From the NCBI GenBank assembly GCA_027475525.1, contig JAMWFC010000009.1, forward strand, positions 868,001 to 932,000: a stretch of DNA of 64,000 nucleotides, in the 5' to 3' direction. A model generated the notes under the pieces. It saw only the letters and a list, made by a program, of their open reading frames with translations. It was not told the origin of the DNA and searched no databases. The DNA is from Macrolepiota albuminosa. Lineage: Eukaryota > Basidiomycota > Agaricomycetes > Agaricales > Agaricaceae. The position numbers and the translations under genes were made by a program. Shown here piece by piece: positions 12,000 to 23,959 of this stretch (positions within the stretch are counted from its first letter, which is position 1; the number at the start of each line of letters is the position of its first letter).

Positions 12000-14900
12000 G
12001 GTGGCTTTAAGATTGCCTTTCTGAATATGAAAGGAGGCAGCTCTAAGGAAACATCAGAAAAATGGAGTGAGATAAGCCTAATGGTACTCCAAAACAAGAT
12101 AGATATACTGGCACTCCAAAAAACGCATCTGACACAAGAAAGATGTTGTAGACTGAATGAGGTATATGGAAAGAGAATACACATAGTATCCTCAATAGAC
12201 AAAAACACACCCAACAGGATAGGGGGTAGCAATTGTCCTAAACAAAAGCTCTACTTGCTAGAAAGAAGCAGACATAGAGGAAGTAAGCAGAAGCAGGGCA
12301 ATTCTACTATCTCTACCTTGAACACTCAAAACAAAGTTTACATGCCTAGCAATATATGCCCTGAACAGTCACCAGGAAAACTAAGACTTCTGGACAAGTG
12401 TTAGAAGTACATGGAAATCTAAGAAATTAGAGAAATCATTATACATGCTAGGCAATTTTAACCTGGTTGAAGAATCTGCAGACTGACTACCACCCCATAG
12501 CAACCCTGAGCCTGCAGTAAGTGCCTTAAATAACCTAAAAAATCTTTTCTGCATAACAGATGGATGGCAAGACAAGAACTCTAGCACACTAGGCTTTTTT
12601 TCCAGGTAGAGAACAACACTACCTAGTCGAGGATCAATAAAATATACATCAGACAGGACCTACTAAAGTTCTGCAATAGCTAGGCAATAGAGAGGACAGG
12701 AGTAGGCAGCTGGATACTAAACCCCTGGATCTTATACTAAGGCCCTGTAAGGTACTCTATGCTAGTCTTCCTGCTGGAGAACCCAAAACTGATAAAGCTG
12801 CTAAAAGAGATAGGAAGAAAGTACTAAGCCAAAGCAGAGATGGCAAAAAAGCACAGGACTGAACAAAACAACCCACAAATAGTCTACAAACAGATAAAAG
12901 AGGATCTAGGAAGAATAGTGAGAGCTTTTCCAAAGCAAGCTATCTCAAAAATAGATACAGAAATAGAAAACCTGGAGGCCAAAAAAGCCCAAGTGCTTAA
13001 CAATTTGGAAGTGGATGTGATGACCAGAAGTGAAGACTCCACTATTTTTGAAAGAATAAAACATTTAAAGAAGGTCAAACTAAGCAGAACAAGAGACAAC
13101 ACTGCTACCAGATTCTTTCTGGAGGGAGAGACATTAAAGAAGTATTGGATCAATACAAACAAGGAATCCAAACTGAGAGACTACATCACTGCACTAAAAA
13201 ATACCAACAAGAGTGCTAAACTACTGGTATAAAGATCAAAATCCATAGCAACTCTAGCAAGCAAATACCATAAGACCATGCAAATACAAGACCCAATTAC
13301 AGACTTTAGGAGACATTGTAAGACCATAAAAAAAGTCCTGAGTTATATAGATAGAAAACTAGATAAGCAACAAAGAAAAAAACTAGGAAAAATGCTTACT
13401 AAAAAGGAGATACATGAGGCAATCAAGCAGCTCCCCAATGGCAAAGCAACTGGCCTTAATGAAATAGTACATGAAGTTTGGAAGACCCTACTACCCCAGA
13501 AGAAGAGTGAGGTAGACATTGAGGAAGAAACAAATCAGGAAATGAGAAATGACAAAGAAAGTTTCAACATAGCCAAGTATCTTACAATGGTATACAATGA
13601 CATTGAGAGATACAGTGTCTCAGAAGGGACAAACTTTGCAGAAGGCTGGTTCTGTCTGATATATAAGAGCAAGGATTGCACAGACATAAGTAATTATAGA
13701 CCTATAACTGTACTAAATACAGACTACAAAATACTCACAAAAGCCATCACAAATAGACTAGCAGAAGTGGCTCCCTGCCTGATACATGAAAATCAGGCTG
13801 GCTTTATAAAAGGCCGTAGAATCAAGGACCAGACAGAACTGGCTATACTTATCCTAGAATAGAGAGAGAGAAGAGAAGTCAACAGAATGATCATGTGCCT
13901 GGACCTAGAAAAGGCCTACAATAAAATAAAACATGCTTTTCTGTGGAAAACTCTCAAGAAACTCCACTTCTCTAAAACTCTAATAGACACAATGAAAGCA
14001 CTATATAAAAATACTGAGACAACAGTAATATTGAATGGTAAAAAAGAAACACCCTACAAAGTAATGAAAGGGGTCAGGCAGGGAGACTCAATGTCCTGCC
14101 TGCTATTTAACCTGGCAATTGAGTCTCTGGCACAAATGCTACAAAAGTCAGACCTAAAAGGCATTAAAACAAGTGAGGATGCAGAAAGACTAATAGTGAA
14201 ACTGTTTGCAGATGACACAACAGTCTACCTCTCCAAAGATGATAGTCTGGAAAGTCTTCAGAAAATCTTAGACAAATGGTGTGCTGCCTCAGGGGCAAGA
14301 TTTGATATTCTCAAAACAACATTAATCCCAATTGGGAACATGAGGTTTAGAGAAAACCTAATCAATACAAGGAAAGTAAAGGAAAACAATGAACCAATAC
14401 CATCAGTACTGCATATTGCAGCTGAGGAGGAAGCTATCTGGGTACTAAGAGCCTTTATTGGCAACAATGTAGAGAACACAAGTATCTGGACACCCACTCT
14501 AGACAAGATAACAAGCAAGCTAGAAAAATGGTCAAGAGGCCACTTTATAGTTGAAGAAAAGAAATTGATTGTTAGCATAGTAATGGGAGAAAAAACACAG
14601 TACAAAGCAACCGTACAAGAAATGCTACCCGAAATAGAGCTCAGACTGGAGAGGATAATCCAAGCCATCCTACTATTGGACTAGAAACCCTCTATAGACC
14701 ACTTAAACAAGGAGGAAAGAAGCTCTTAGACATACAGTCAAGAAATGAGGCAATCCAAATAATGAAAGTTAAAAAGTACCTTAAACTAGATAAGCAATAA
14801 CCAACTTGAGTGACAATAGCAGATAATCTAATAAGCATGAACGTAGCCAACAAAGCTAAGATAAACAACTCCAAGATGTACTTCAACACATTCCTTCAGG

Positions 14901-15975
14901 ACATAAATGTCAATACCAGGAGCAGAGACAGTGACATATCTGCACCCCTAAAAAAATGATAAAGATGGCAAAAAAATATAAAGTTGCCTTGGCACCAATA
15001 AAACTTGAACCAGCCCTCAAACTTAAAATGCCCATCTGGCACCACACTGGCCTGACTGGAATGAAGTACATTGGGTATAATATGGCAGCCACAAAATGCC
15101 AATGCATGAACCATGGCATAACAATAGTGGGAGGTCTACTTGAGCTGATCAGAGATACCTTAAAGAATACAAATCCAGAGCATAACCCACAATGCAACTG
15201 CAAATGCCTGAAATGTAAGTTGGCCTGGAAAAATATATGCACAGACCCAAATAGATGCAGAAAAGCTGCAGCAGCATTAATGGGAAAACTTGACAAAAAA
15301 TAGAACTCACTCAAGAAATGCGCACCTCTGGAAGATGATAACATACAAGCAACCTCCCCAGAATACCTTCCACAAGACAGCAGTACAGCCACCCCTTTCA
15401 ATAAAGACACCACAACAAAGAACTCCTCATGGGAAGGCTTCAGAGCTTTCACAAAGACAACAACAATGAACAAAGACACATGAGTGCCAATAAACAATAC
15501 AGGTATACAAGAAGTAATTGAAGTGTACACAGACAGATCATGCACAGACAACGGATGTGAGAATGCCAAGGCAGGTGCTGGAGTTTGGTATAGTGACAAC
15601 CACCTAGGAAACTAGGCAACAGTCCTACTAAAAAATATAAATCAATCAAAGAATGCAGGAGAAATCATGGCAATTCTGCAAGCAGCCAAACTAATGCAGG
15701 AAACGTGCACCTAGTAATACTGAGCAACTCCCAGATTGCAATAGATGGCCTAACAAGAAACCTGACAAAATAGGAGGATGACAGCTGGATAGAGGTCAAG
15801 AACAAGAAAATCTTCCATCTTACAGCGTCACACCTCAGAGCAAGAAGTGGATCCATGACCTTTGTAAAAGTGAAAGGACACAGCAACCTACAGAAAAATG
15901 AGAAAGCAGATGGACTGGCAAAGGAGGAAACAAAGAAAGACCTACCAGCGGATCTGGACCTGACTCCAGTCTAAG
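12000..15975 (+). pseudogene. LINE ORF2: endonuclease, reverse transcriptase, RNase H
   Basis: ORF2 would nick the target and copy the RNA in place. The endonuclease starts near 12000 (KIAFLNMKGG, KIDILALQKTHLT) and its C-terminal part is near 12450-12600 (LGNFNLVEESAD, ITDGWQD). The reverse transcriptase covers about 13278-14684, with LPNGKATGLNEI, NYRPITVLNTDYKILTK, MCLDLEKAYNKIKHAFL, GVRQGDSMSCLLFNLAIE and the catalytic FADD box. A cysteine-rich segment follows in another frame (CNCKCLKCKLAWKNIC, about 15195-15245). RNase H begins at 15523 (VYTDRSCTDNG, with arginine where glycine is usual) and ends with VKGHSNLQKNEKADGLAKEE near 15870-15930. Many stops and at least one shift make it non-functional. 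Confidence 0.85.
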
Positions 15976-16260
15976 GCCTCTCCCACAACAGCATCAAGCT
16001 CAGCACAGCCATGCAATCCATACTCTACAAAGGGATCATTGAGTCAAAGCCAACCAACCCTATATAGAAAAGGAACATGCATAAATCTAGACATGATTAG
16101 ATGGGCAGTGAAAGAAGTGAACAGAGAACTACCTACAGACAAAAAAATCTGGTCCTTGCTAAAGAATAAAACTGAAAGCCTTCATGTAGAAGGTGACTCA
16201 TAATGCCTATAAGCTGGGTAAATACTGGGGCTACAGTAGCTTAGCTAGCACTACTGTGAT

Positions 16261-17137
16261 CCTAAAGCAGGAGCATGTGCTCTTGCAAGTAATGAGGTTA
16301 TAAGATTAAACCATGCTTATGTGGAAAACAAATTAGATACTACATGAGTTATTTCAATGCTGCTGGGCAGTCATCATCCTCATATATTGACTGAAAAGGC
16401 CTTGTTGTGCAGGCTATTAGTAAGCAACCAATCAGCACATGGCTTGATAAAGCAATGTAACCACCATACTTATGTCTGGACAGAAAAAAAAAACAGTTCT
16501 CTGATGTAACAGATTTGGGAAAGTCTAAGCTTACTAACCAAGCATATCATAGTATAGGTAAGCTGGAAAAATATAAGTGAAACAAAGTCAGATAAAAGCT
16601 TAGCCTTATGGTCACACAACAGAACCAGATTGGTATGTGATTCTAGTACTACGTATAACAGTAAAATTAGCTGCCTTAGGTAAGGCAGCTAGCTAGTATG
16701 TAAAAATAAATATTGAATAATTAATATAATTAATATACTAATTAGTAAAGCCATAACACAATATGTTACATGCTCCCCTTTGAGACTGGTATGCAGTCTC
16801 TATGTAGAGAGGAACAACTCATCCAGGTCGTCCAATATGAAGGCACTCAAGTCCTCCACAGCTTAAAAATGTCCATTTCATTTGTCAAAAAATACAATGC
16901 CAATGTTAACTGACAGTATGAATTGAAAAGAAGATGAGCCGCCTATGATGTTTATGCAGACAGTGGACACAACAACTCACTGGCCATATCAATCCTCATA
17001 TCAGTGTTGACATTAACCAACAATGATGAGGTGATAGGACCCAACAATGTTGAGGCTGTAGGAGCCTGAACTGACATGGCGGTGTGAACTGAAGATGGGG
17101 GATATGGCCCATGTTGAGCCCGGCATTGCCACAAATC
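16261..17137. other. Non-coding, possible LTR edge
   Basis: No gene was seen. A hairpin lies at 16669-16690. At about 16762-16785 a TGTTACA edge is followed by TGCTCCCCTTTGAGACTGG. This resembles the LTR/polypurine junction of a minus-strand LTR element (compare the Copia junction at 32090-32110), but no partner LTR was found. Confidence 0.4.
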
Positions 17138-19231
17138 TTAACAGTTGGGGTTCATTTCCACAGGATAATACAGTCCGCTATTAAGATATTCATAACCTTG
17201 AGCAAACTCACAAGCTAGCAGTGCATGAAGGCAAATCATATCATCCTCACTGGGCACCCACCAGTCATCCCAGTGCTGGATGGCCAGGGGTTCTCTATAA
17301 ATGTCCAGTTGACAATGACGTTCATTGTCAACCTCGCAGAAATGGTCAATGGAGGCATTTGCCACAAGGAAATAGTTTTCAAGGTAAACTACACCAAAGG
17401 TATAGGCATAGTCTACCCACTCTATGGGTACACTGTTGGCTAGCATGGTGCGTAGCACATTGGCATCAGTGATGTTGATGGCCATAGCTACATCAAAGTG
17501 TGGGGGTCAGAGCTGGACATCAGTCCAGCTCATTGGTACAAATGGGTTGCTAGGATTTGTGGTGTCGTAGTCAGCAACTGCCTTGCAATACAGTCCAGGA
17601 TGCACAAGGATCAAGGCCAGCAGCCTTGCAAATTGTCCCCAAGCTCTTTTTGTAAGGGACAGTCCACACATAAGGGCATATCCCAGCAGTGTATGCCAGT
17701 GGATGCAATACGCCTGATCCACTGCAATACCATACACCAAATTCATCATTCCTGGTCAGCAGAAGTAAAGTATATTCTGCACCAGTTTGTCCAGATCAAA
17801 GGTGAAATGTACACCTTCAGAATCAAACCCTGTAAGCATAAAGAACAGTCTTCCGGCTCAGTCTTTCCATTGCAAATACCCTTTTGGAGTCAGCATGACC
17901 ACAATGTTCATGTGATGGGATGAAAGGTCAAGGGGAGGCAATATATGTTCATACTCTGATGTACACACCAGAGCCATTGTCCTATCCCACAGCGTAGTAT
18001 AATAGTTGATGCTGATGTGCTGAAACTTGCGCAACAGGTAATACACTTCAGTGCACAGTGACACTGACTTGAACTTGTTCTATGAAAGCTTATAGAGCTT
18101 TTGCAGCTGCTGAGGATTCATTGGAAATCCCCTTGGCACTATGTGGTCTATTTCTTTTGAGGTATGAAAATACCTCTCTCTCTTTTCCTCCTCATATGTC
18201 TTTGCGGCTAAAGCCTCATTGCTCACAAACACCATATTTGTGAGCTAGAAGTAGTAGAAATAATGGTCTAGTGCCCCACTATAGAATCAATTCGACCACT
18301 CCATGGTTGTCCTGCTGATGAACACACCCAGGCCATCCAGAATATGGCCTGTGGCCTGCTCCTCCCAGTTATTATTGGCCTTTGCCTGCTAGGTGGCCTC
18401 ATGCTTCCTTCAAGCCTCTCTCTTGCATTTCTTGTCCAAACGCACTCAGCATTTAGCAGGAGTCTCTCCTTCTGAGGGGGTCCTGTCTGATGACTCCTCA
18501 TAATCACTCCCATCGCTTGGTGCATTCAGTCCAAGTGCAGCTAATGTCAGAAGCCTTCCTTCTACTTCATTGTCTGTTCTTGTATTCTCTCTCAGGACTA
18601 CGGATGCATACACTGTCAGTGGTGCTTCAAACTGCACCACTGCCCCAAACTGCATGACCACCCTGTCTGCTCCTCACAGTACATCTGCTCTGAATTCAAC
18701 CACCGACAACGCCACCTTGTCCTGCTGCTTTGTCCTCGACTGCAGGGAGGGTGCATGTGTTGATGAGGACAATCCTTGTAAACTGGCATCAACCTCCACA
18801 AGCTTGTCATGCAGCTTGGCCAGTGTCAGCGTGAGTTCTCCAGCTTACCTTTGCTTCATAGATGCTTGTCGCACTTCTGAACCTTCTGCTTCCCACAACC
18901 CAACCTCCAGCACTACATCATGTGCTCTGAAGTGTTTTGCCTCAGGCTGCTCCTCTGACAATGACAGACGCTTCTTCATGGCATTTGTGAATGTCTTGAT
19001 CATATTGTCATTATGCTGTTGCAGCATAACGATCTCATCAAGCAGGCTGGTAATCACCACCTGGGCCACAGGATCTGCCAGAAACGCAGATTAATTCAAT
19101 ATAAGTGTGATCTGGTTGCTAAAGTACTGTGTAATCTAGTGATTAGAATTGGCAGAGATGTTGAGCCTCAGCAGGATTGCCATGCTGACTTAATCCATTG
19201 CTCATGCATCATGAGAGGTTGTGCTTTCTGA
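17138..19231 (-). pseudogene. Unidentified decayed protein-coding relic
   Basis: Minus-strand open pieces at 19069-18845, 18661-18446, 18064-17858, 17749-17507 and 17485-17138 read as one protein broken by stops and shifts. The upstream part has a coiled-coil-like stretch (DEIVMLQQHNDNMIKTF). The downstream part is hydrophobic and aromatic (LREFQ-like, WDRTMALVCTSEYEHILPPL, WVDYAYTFGVVYLENYF, IQHWDDWWVPSEDD). I do not recognise the family. The polypurine-like junction near 16768 and the surrounding transposon debris suggest it belonged to a mobile element, but this is inference. Confidence 0.45.
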
Positions 19232-19383
19232 AAATATTAGTCTGGATGTGGTGAGAATTAGAGTCATGGAGCCTTGGCTAGCAATACTGGCAAAGCATTG
19301 CTAAAAACAGAATGGTTTAGAAATTAGAAAGGCACATTAACAGCAAATAGCAACAGACTTACTATGGAAAGTAATATGAACTC

Positions 19384-20160
19384 TGTCAGGTTCCGCTGAA
19401 TTGGGGGCTTTCTGAGAAAGCAATGCCCTTACAAGATGAACTTGATCTACGTGTATTTGGGTGTCTGGAACTCTGAACTGGGCTCTGGGGTTCAAGATAT
19501 GGACAGGTGATTTCCAGAGTAAGGGACTCAGTCCAGGGATCAGATGAAGTCGAAGAGAATTAAGTGGTTAGGGTCGAGTCAAGAGCTGGAGGTTCTAGGA
19601 CAAGACCCAGTCAGTAAAGTTTAAGTTGCAAAGTACATACCAATTTTAAGAGCACGCAAACAAATTGAGCATGCCAGTCAAAGCATGTCAGCCAAGCATA
19701 CCAGTCAGTGCATACCAGTCAATCAAAGGGCATGCAAACAATCAAATGTAATATCAAGACTAGCGACTATAAAGAGAGGCTACTCTATAAGTAATACGGG
19801 GCTCTGGAATGTCTGAGACAAGTTCCAAGGGACATTGAATAACAGAAAAGGACTGTATACTGGAGATAATGTGTGCGAAACATGTGATCAATTGGTGTGG
19901 AGGTGGGCCATGATGCTTGATGCATGATGGCCAGGTTGAATGGCATGATCTAATTATTGATTGCAGGGTGGCAGTCAGACTGTCAGGTAATCCCGGGGTC
20001 CATGATGCAGAGGCTGTCAGGGGTATTGTGTGATGGCAGGCCTTGATGCTCATGATGGCAGTGTTTTGTGTTGGTGGTTGTGTCATGGGGTTGTAGGAGG
20101 GTTCTAAATGAAGCTCTGGGAATGTCCTGGGGTGGTTCTGGGTGGGGAGAGGTTGTGACA
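19384..20160 (-). mobile_element. Solo LTR, family 1, copy B
   Basis: It starts TGTCAGGTTCCGCTGA and ends GGTTGTGACA. A 5-bp target duplication AACTC lies at 19379-19383 and 20161-20165. Length is 777 bp, close to copy A once the artefact repeats of A are discounted. Confidence 0.92.
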
Positions 20161-20683
20161 AACTCCAAAGGATCAAATTGTAGTAAAGTGGCTATAAGAC
20201 ATAATTGACATGCTTGAAAAGACATCAGGCTAGAGTACCTGAATGAGTGTCTGTAATTACCATACTCTAGCATATTGCAGGAGCTAAGAAAGGGCTCATA
20301 ATGTATATCACATAAAAATAGTTCTCTAAAAAAATAAAAAGACTCTTTCTTCTTCTCAATTCAGCTTACAATAATATTTTAAAAGTTGAAGAAAATTAAA
20401 ATTAAGCACTAAGTTGTGAAAATTAAGGCCTGAACCAAACAAAATGAGGTTGAGGCTAGGATTAAGTACTAAGTTCTCTATATATACTTGAAGCCCTAGC
20501 TGAATAAAGTAAGATTTGGATAGAGGCTTAGTTGAAGGGGGTTTGAAAGCAGAGCCTCCAATAAGCTACAAAATTCATGTCAAAGACACAAATTATAGCT
20601 TATTAATTTTAATATTATAACTTTAAAATAATTTTTTAAAAAAACTCTTCATATTTTACTTTTGCAGTTGCATTTAACACTTT
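20161..20683. other. AT-rich intergenic sequence with dispersed repeat
   Basis: No gene was seen. The segment around 20395-20625 shares blocks with 8656-9250 in the same orientation but a different order, indicating a degenerate dispersed repeat. Confidence 0.45.
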
Positions 20684-21129
20684 CTTATGGTGTGCATAAA
20701 TTATGGGAGAGGGTTGCAAAGGAGTGGGATGAAATACCACCAGAAGTATGCCAAAGACTAATAGAGAGCATGCCTAGAAGGATTCAAGCAGTTATCAAGG
20801 CAAATGGAGGACATACAAAGTACTAGATACTAAAATTAGAGATGCTCAAAAAACTGTCCAATGAGTGAATATTTTAAAATGGCTATTGCTCCATCAGTTT
20901 TGATCTTGATTACATAAACCTAGATTTATTCTGTCCAATGAGTGAATATTTTAAAATGGCTATTGCTCCATCAGTTTTGATCTTGATTACATAAACCTAG
21001 ATTTATTCTGTAGCTACAATGCCATAGTATTTTACATGATTTAATCAGGATTTTAAGTACTTCCCATTCTTCATGCCAATGTCATCTTTCAAAAAGTATG
21101 AAACATTGGGACAGTTTTTTGAGCCACTG
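20684..21129 (+). mobile_element. Truncated Tc1/mariner copy (C-terminal transposase and one terminus)
   Basis: The last 45 or so codons of the same transposase as at 687-1782 read here on the plus strand (RVAKEWDEIPPEVCQRLIE ... RIQAVIKANGGH) and stop at 20824-20826. The complete terminus follows, ending in ...TTTTTTGAGCCACTG at 21129 beside TA (21130-21131). Everything upstream of 20684 is missing. A 77-bp duplication is present at 20855-21008. Confidence 0.88.
20855..21008. repeat. 77-bp exact tandem duplication no. 8
   Basis: Positions 20855-20931 and 20932-21008 are identical. The equivalent region of the other mariner copy (about 1940-2015) occurs only once. Probable assembly artefact. 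Confidence 0.9.
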
Positions 21130-21615
21130 TATTTGGGAAATTTTCAGACACCGAGTTATTGTCTAATCAGCCTTTATGTTGGAAAGGATATGCGTGCTCA
21201 ATTTTGTGACCCCTGCAACCTGAGGTTTATCTGAAAGGATGCAACTGTGCCTGAAGATATATAAGAAACAACATTTTCAGGTAGGTCATAGTACAAATAG
21301 TGTAATCTGACTAACATAGTTCACCCAGTTGGACTGGACAATGCATTACCTGTACTAGCCAAAAGCTTCTCCAAAACACATCTAAATAAACAGTATGCAG
21401 TCAACCAAAGGTCAAGAACATAACATTAGTATGCACATAACCAGAGACTCAATGCTTGAAGCTTGTATTATTATTATTATCTTGTACATGAATCCATTTT
21501 AATTATAATATGCTGCAAAAGTGAGCTGGATTAAATAATTGGTGCAGCCAATGTAAAAAATACCAAGTGAATTTCTGCAAGACACCTGAGAAGCTTGAGC
21601 AACCAGCATTGAAAT

Positions 21616-22817
21616 TGTCATGACCCACACCAACCCAACTCACAACTCCAGAACAACTCACCACTCACCCCATCACAGTTCCAGAACACCTCCCACCAGC
21701 CACCCCATCACCCTCAAGCCCTTAGGAGAACAACACCCTATCAAGGTACTGGGCTAGCACTACTCTGGCTGGAACTGGCCAATCAGATCTGACACCTATA
21801 CCTGGCATCTGCCTCTCATATTTAGTACTCTGCACAATTAGCTCTGGTGCCTGCCATCAACATTCCACACTCCACACAATTGACTCCAGAATCTGCTACC
21901 CACATTTAGTGCTCTGACCAGATCAGCCCCAACATCATCCTCAGTATACAGTCTGGCACATCTGGCTAGTCCCAGTTGACATCCTAGTGCCACACCAGCA
22001 TCCTCACAATACACTGCACAAGACTGGCCACTTCAGCTCTGGCCCTGGCCCTCACTGTTATGCAGAACCAGTTTCAGAAGAAGCAGATACTAAATGAAAG
22101 AGTGTAAACCTCAGTGACAGTAGGAACACTGTTATGTATTACGATATACCTTAATGAAAGAGTGTAACTAAGATATATCAGGAAAGGAAATAACAAGTGC
22201 TTACTTACATTTGTTATTTCCTTTCCTGATATATCTTAGTTACAAGATGGTAGGAACACTGAGGTGTTATGTAGACAAGTGAGTAAAAATAAACATAACG
22301 GTAAGTAAGATTAATCCTGGTGTGGGTCACCTACATCCTCAACACTCACCTGCTTTGAATACTTGATGCATAGATAGTGTCTTGTTACAGTAGTCTTGAT
22401 ATTATCTGAATCTCTGTTGTACCACAGTCTTGTATAATTTACATGCTTGTTTGTCTCTTATCTACTTTGCCAATCTCTCTCAAAAGTCTCCTGATCTTCT
22501 AAGTATCATTTTGATCAAATTCTCAGTTTCCCAGTTTTAGTCTCAGTCTTCCAGTCTTCTCTCAGTGTCTCTCCATCTCTCCCTCAACTCTGTTCCATTT
22601 CTGTTGACCTCAGACTTAGCTTAAGATTCTGCTTTCCATTCTCTTTCAAATCTCAGCACTTTGCATGAGTTCCAGGGTAACTTCACACTCCACTGAAACT
22701 TTCCAGACCCCACTCATTCCCAACTTCATAGATTCAGAGCTGCTCCTATAAATGTTGAGTCTGCCTAGTAAGGACCCACTTGCAGTTGGTAGCCCCCATC
22801 ATCAGTGGAATCTGACA
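21616..22817 (+). mobile_element. Solo LTR, family 1, copy C
   Basis: It begins TGTCATGACC and ends ATCTGACA, the reverse orientation of copies A and B. A 5-bp target duplication GAAAT lies at 21611-21615 and 22818-22822. At 1,202 bp it is over 400 bp longer than A or B; part of the excess lies around a perfect 33-bp inverted repeat at 22164-22243. Confidence 0.9.
22164..22243. repeat. Perfect 33-bp inverted repeat with 14-nt loop
   Basis: The arms at 22164-22196 and 22211-22243 are exact reverse complements (start GTAACTAAGATATATCAGG). Outside them, a GTAGGAACACTG word recurs near 22122 and 22251, and AATGAAAGAGTGTAA recurs near 22094 and 22153. It could be a small foldback element inserted in solo LTR copy C. 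Confidence 0.8.
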
Positions 22818-23032
22818 GAAATGCAAGAATAAGAAATACCTTGCATATTACATCAAAGTGAATGGCTACAAGGCATGGACTATATGGGATTTAGAAAACA
22901 TGACTGGGATGACACTTTAGTTCTGCCAATTGCACAATATATTTCAGTAAGCTGAAGCTGTTATTCCCTCAACTGAGCACTGTTAAAAGTCATGCAGCAG
23001 TTCAGTTTGGCATGAAAGCAACAATTGCCTAT

Positions 23033-23959
23033 TGATGCGAAATGGGTAGTTTACTTTATTTTAAAGTAGTCCAAAATGTAATTTAGACTGAACTTTGTGG
23101 TATTTCAACTGTCCCAGTTTCACAGAGTACGTGGGGCTAAGTTACGCGCACGCACACTTTGTAAAAGTGATTATAATTTTTAATTGTTTTATTGGAATGA
23201 AAAACTTAAAAAGTTTACACTCGAAATGGGTCAAAATAGTATTATTACTAAAACCCAAAGCTACTGTAATGCTCCTAGGCCTAAGAGATCCACTCCCTGG
23301 GGGATTCCGAGCCGTGGCAATACAATTGCTTGCCCGACTCCCCCATAATCTCATCCCTTTTATACTTCTTCTCCCTCCGCACGGACCAGCGCATATCCGC
23401 GTGGTTAGCGCGTATTCGTGGTGTTCCGCGTTTGTTCGGTGACCCGGCATGGTCTGCTGCTGGGTCTGGGCGTCGGTAGTCGTGTTTACCGAAGCCTGTT
23501 GGAGGCTAAACTTTCCTCCTCGATCGCCCTGGCTATTCCTTCTTCCTTGCCTTCTTGTCGTCTCCCTGGTCCTTTTTCCCTCTTTCCACTCTACTTCTGA
23601 CGGTTTCTTCAGGCCGGACACGTGTGCGGTCGTGGTGTGGATGGGGAGTTTGCAGATGCGAGCGCGATGAGTTTCGGTATCGGGACGACGGATTGATGAG
23701 CACCGATGATGTCAATTCTGTGCCGAGCATAGCCACCCACCGGCTGTTGCCGTGCTATCAATCGTTGATCGTAATCTTCTCAACGCGTTTACTGCTCTGG
23801 CTGGCTGGCGAGTTTCACGGGTTGGGGTTGGCTTGCTTGGTGAGCTCTGTCCTGAGTCTACGGTTTTCGACTCTGACGCTTACAGTTTTCAGCGTTTTAT
23901 TAGGATAGGTTTGGACTTTTTGTGCTCTGTTGTCTGCCTCGAGTGAGGCAGACGTATCA
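23033..23959 (-). mobile_element. Solo LTR, family 2
   Basis: Its plus-strand ends are TGATGCGAAATG and ACGTATCA, and it is strongly similar along its length to 62221-63155. The 4-bp flanks CTAT match on both sides (23029-23032, 23960-23963). On the minus strand a TATAAAAG box (23357-23364) precedes the likely R region and an AATAAA lies near the end, so the LTR is minus-oriented. Its 5' end carries a perfect 9-bp-arm palindrome at 23932-23953. CpG content is higher than in the neighbouring decayed elements. Confidence 0.8.

Larger units (their letters stand above)
10254..16260 (+). mobile_element. Decayed LINE (Tad/L1-type non-LTR retrotransposon)
   Basis: The order on the plus strand is ORF1 with a CCHC zinc knuckle, then ORF2 with apurinic-like endonuclease, reverse transcriptase, a cysteine-rich stretch and RNase H. 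An endonuclease plus RNase H in one LINE is typical of the fungal Tad group and its relatives. ORF1 and most of ORF2 lie in one shared frame interrupted by stops, mostly TAG. A shift occurs between about 14684 and 14956. After RNase H the downstream block (about 16020-16260, with NAYKLGKYWGY) still looks like a LINE C-terminus. The 5' limit is uncertain and no poly-A tail was seen. Confidence 0.85.

Noticed and set aside
14910..15599. 229-codon minus-strand open frame, hydrophobic
   Set aside because: It is antisense to the LINE cysteine-rich and RNase H region; the plus-strand frame carries the recognisable motifs.
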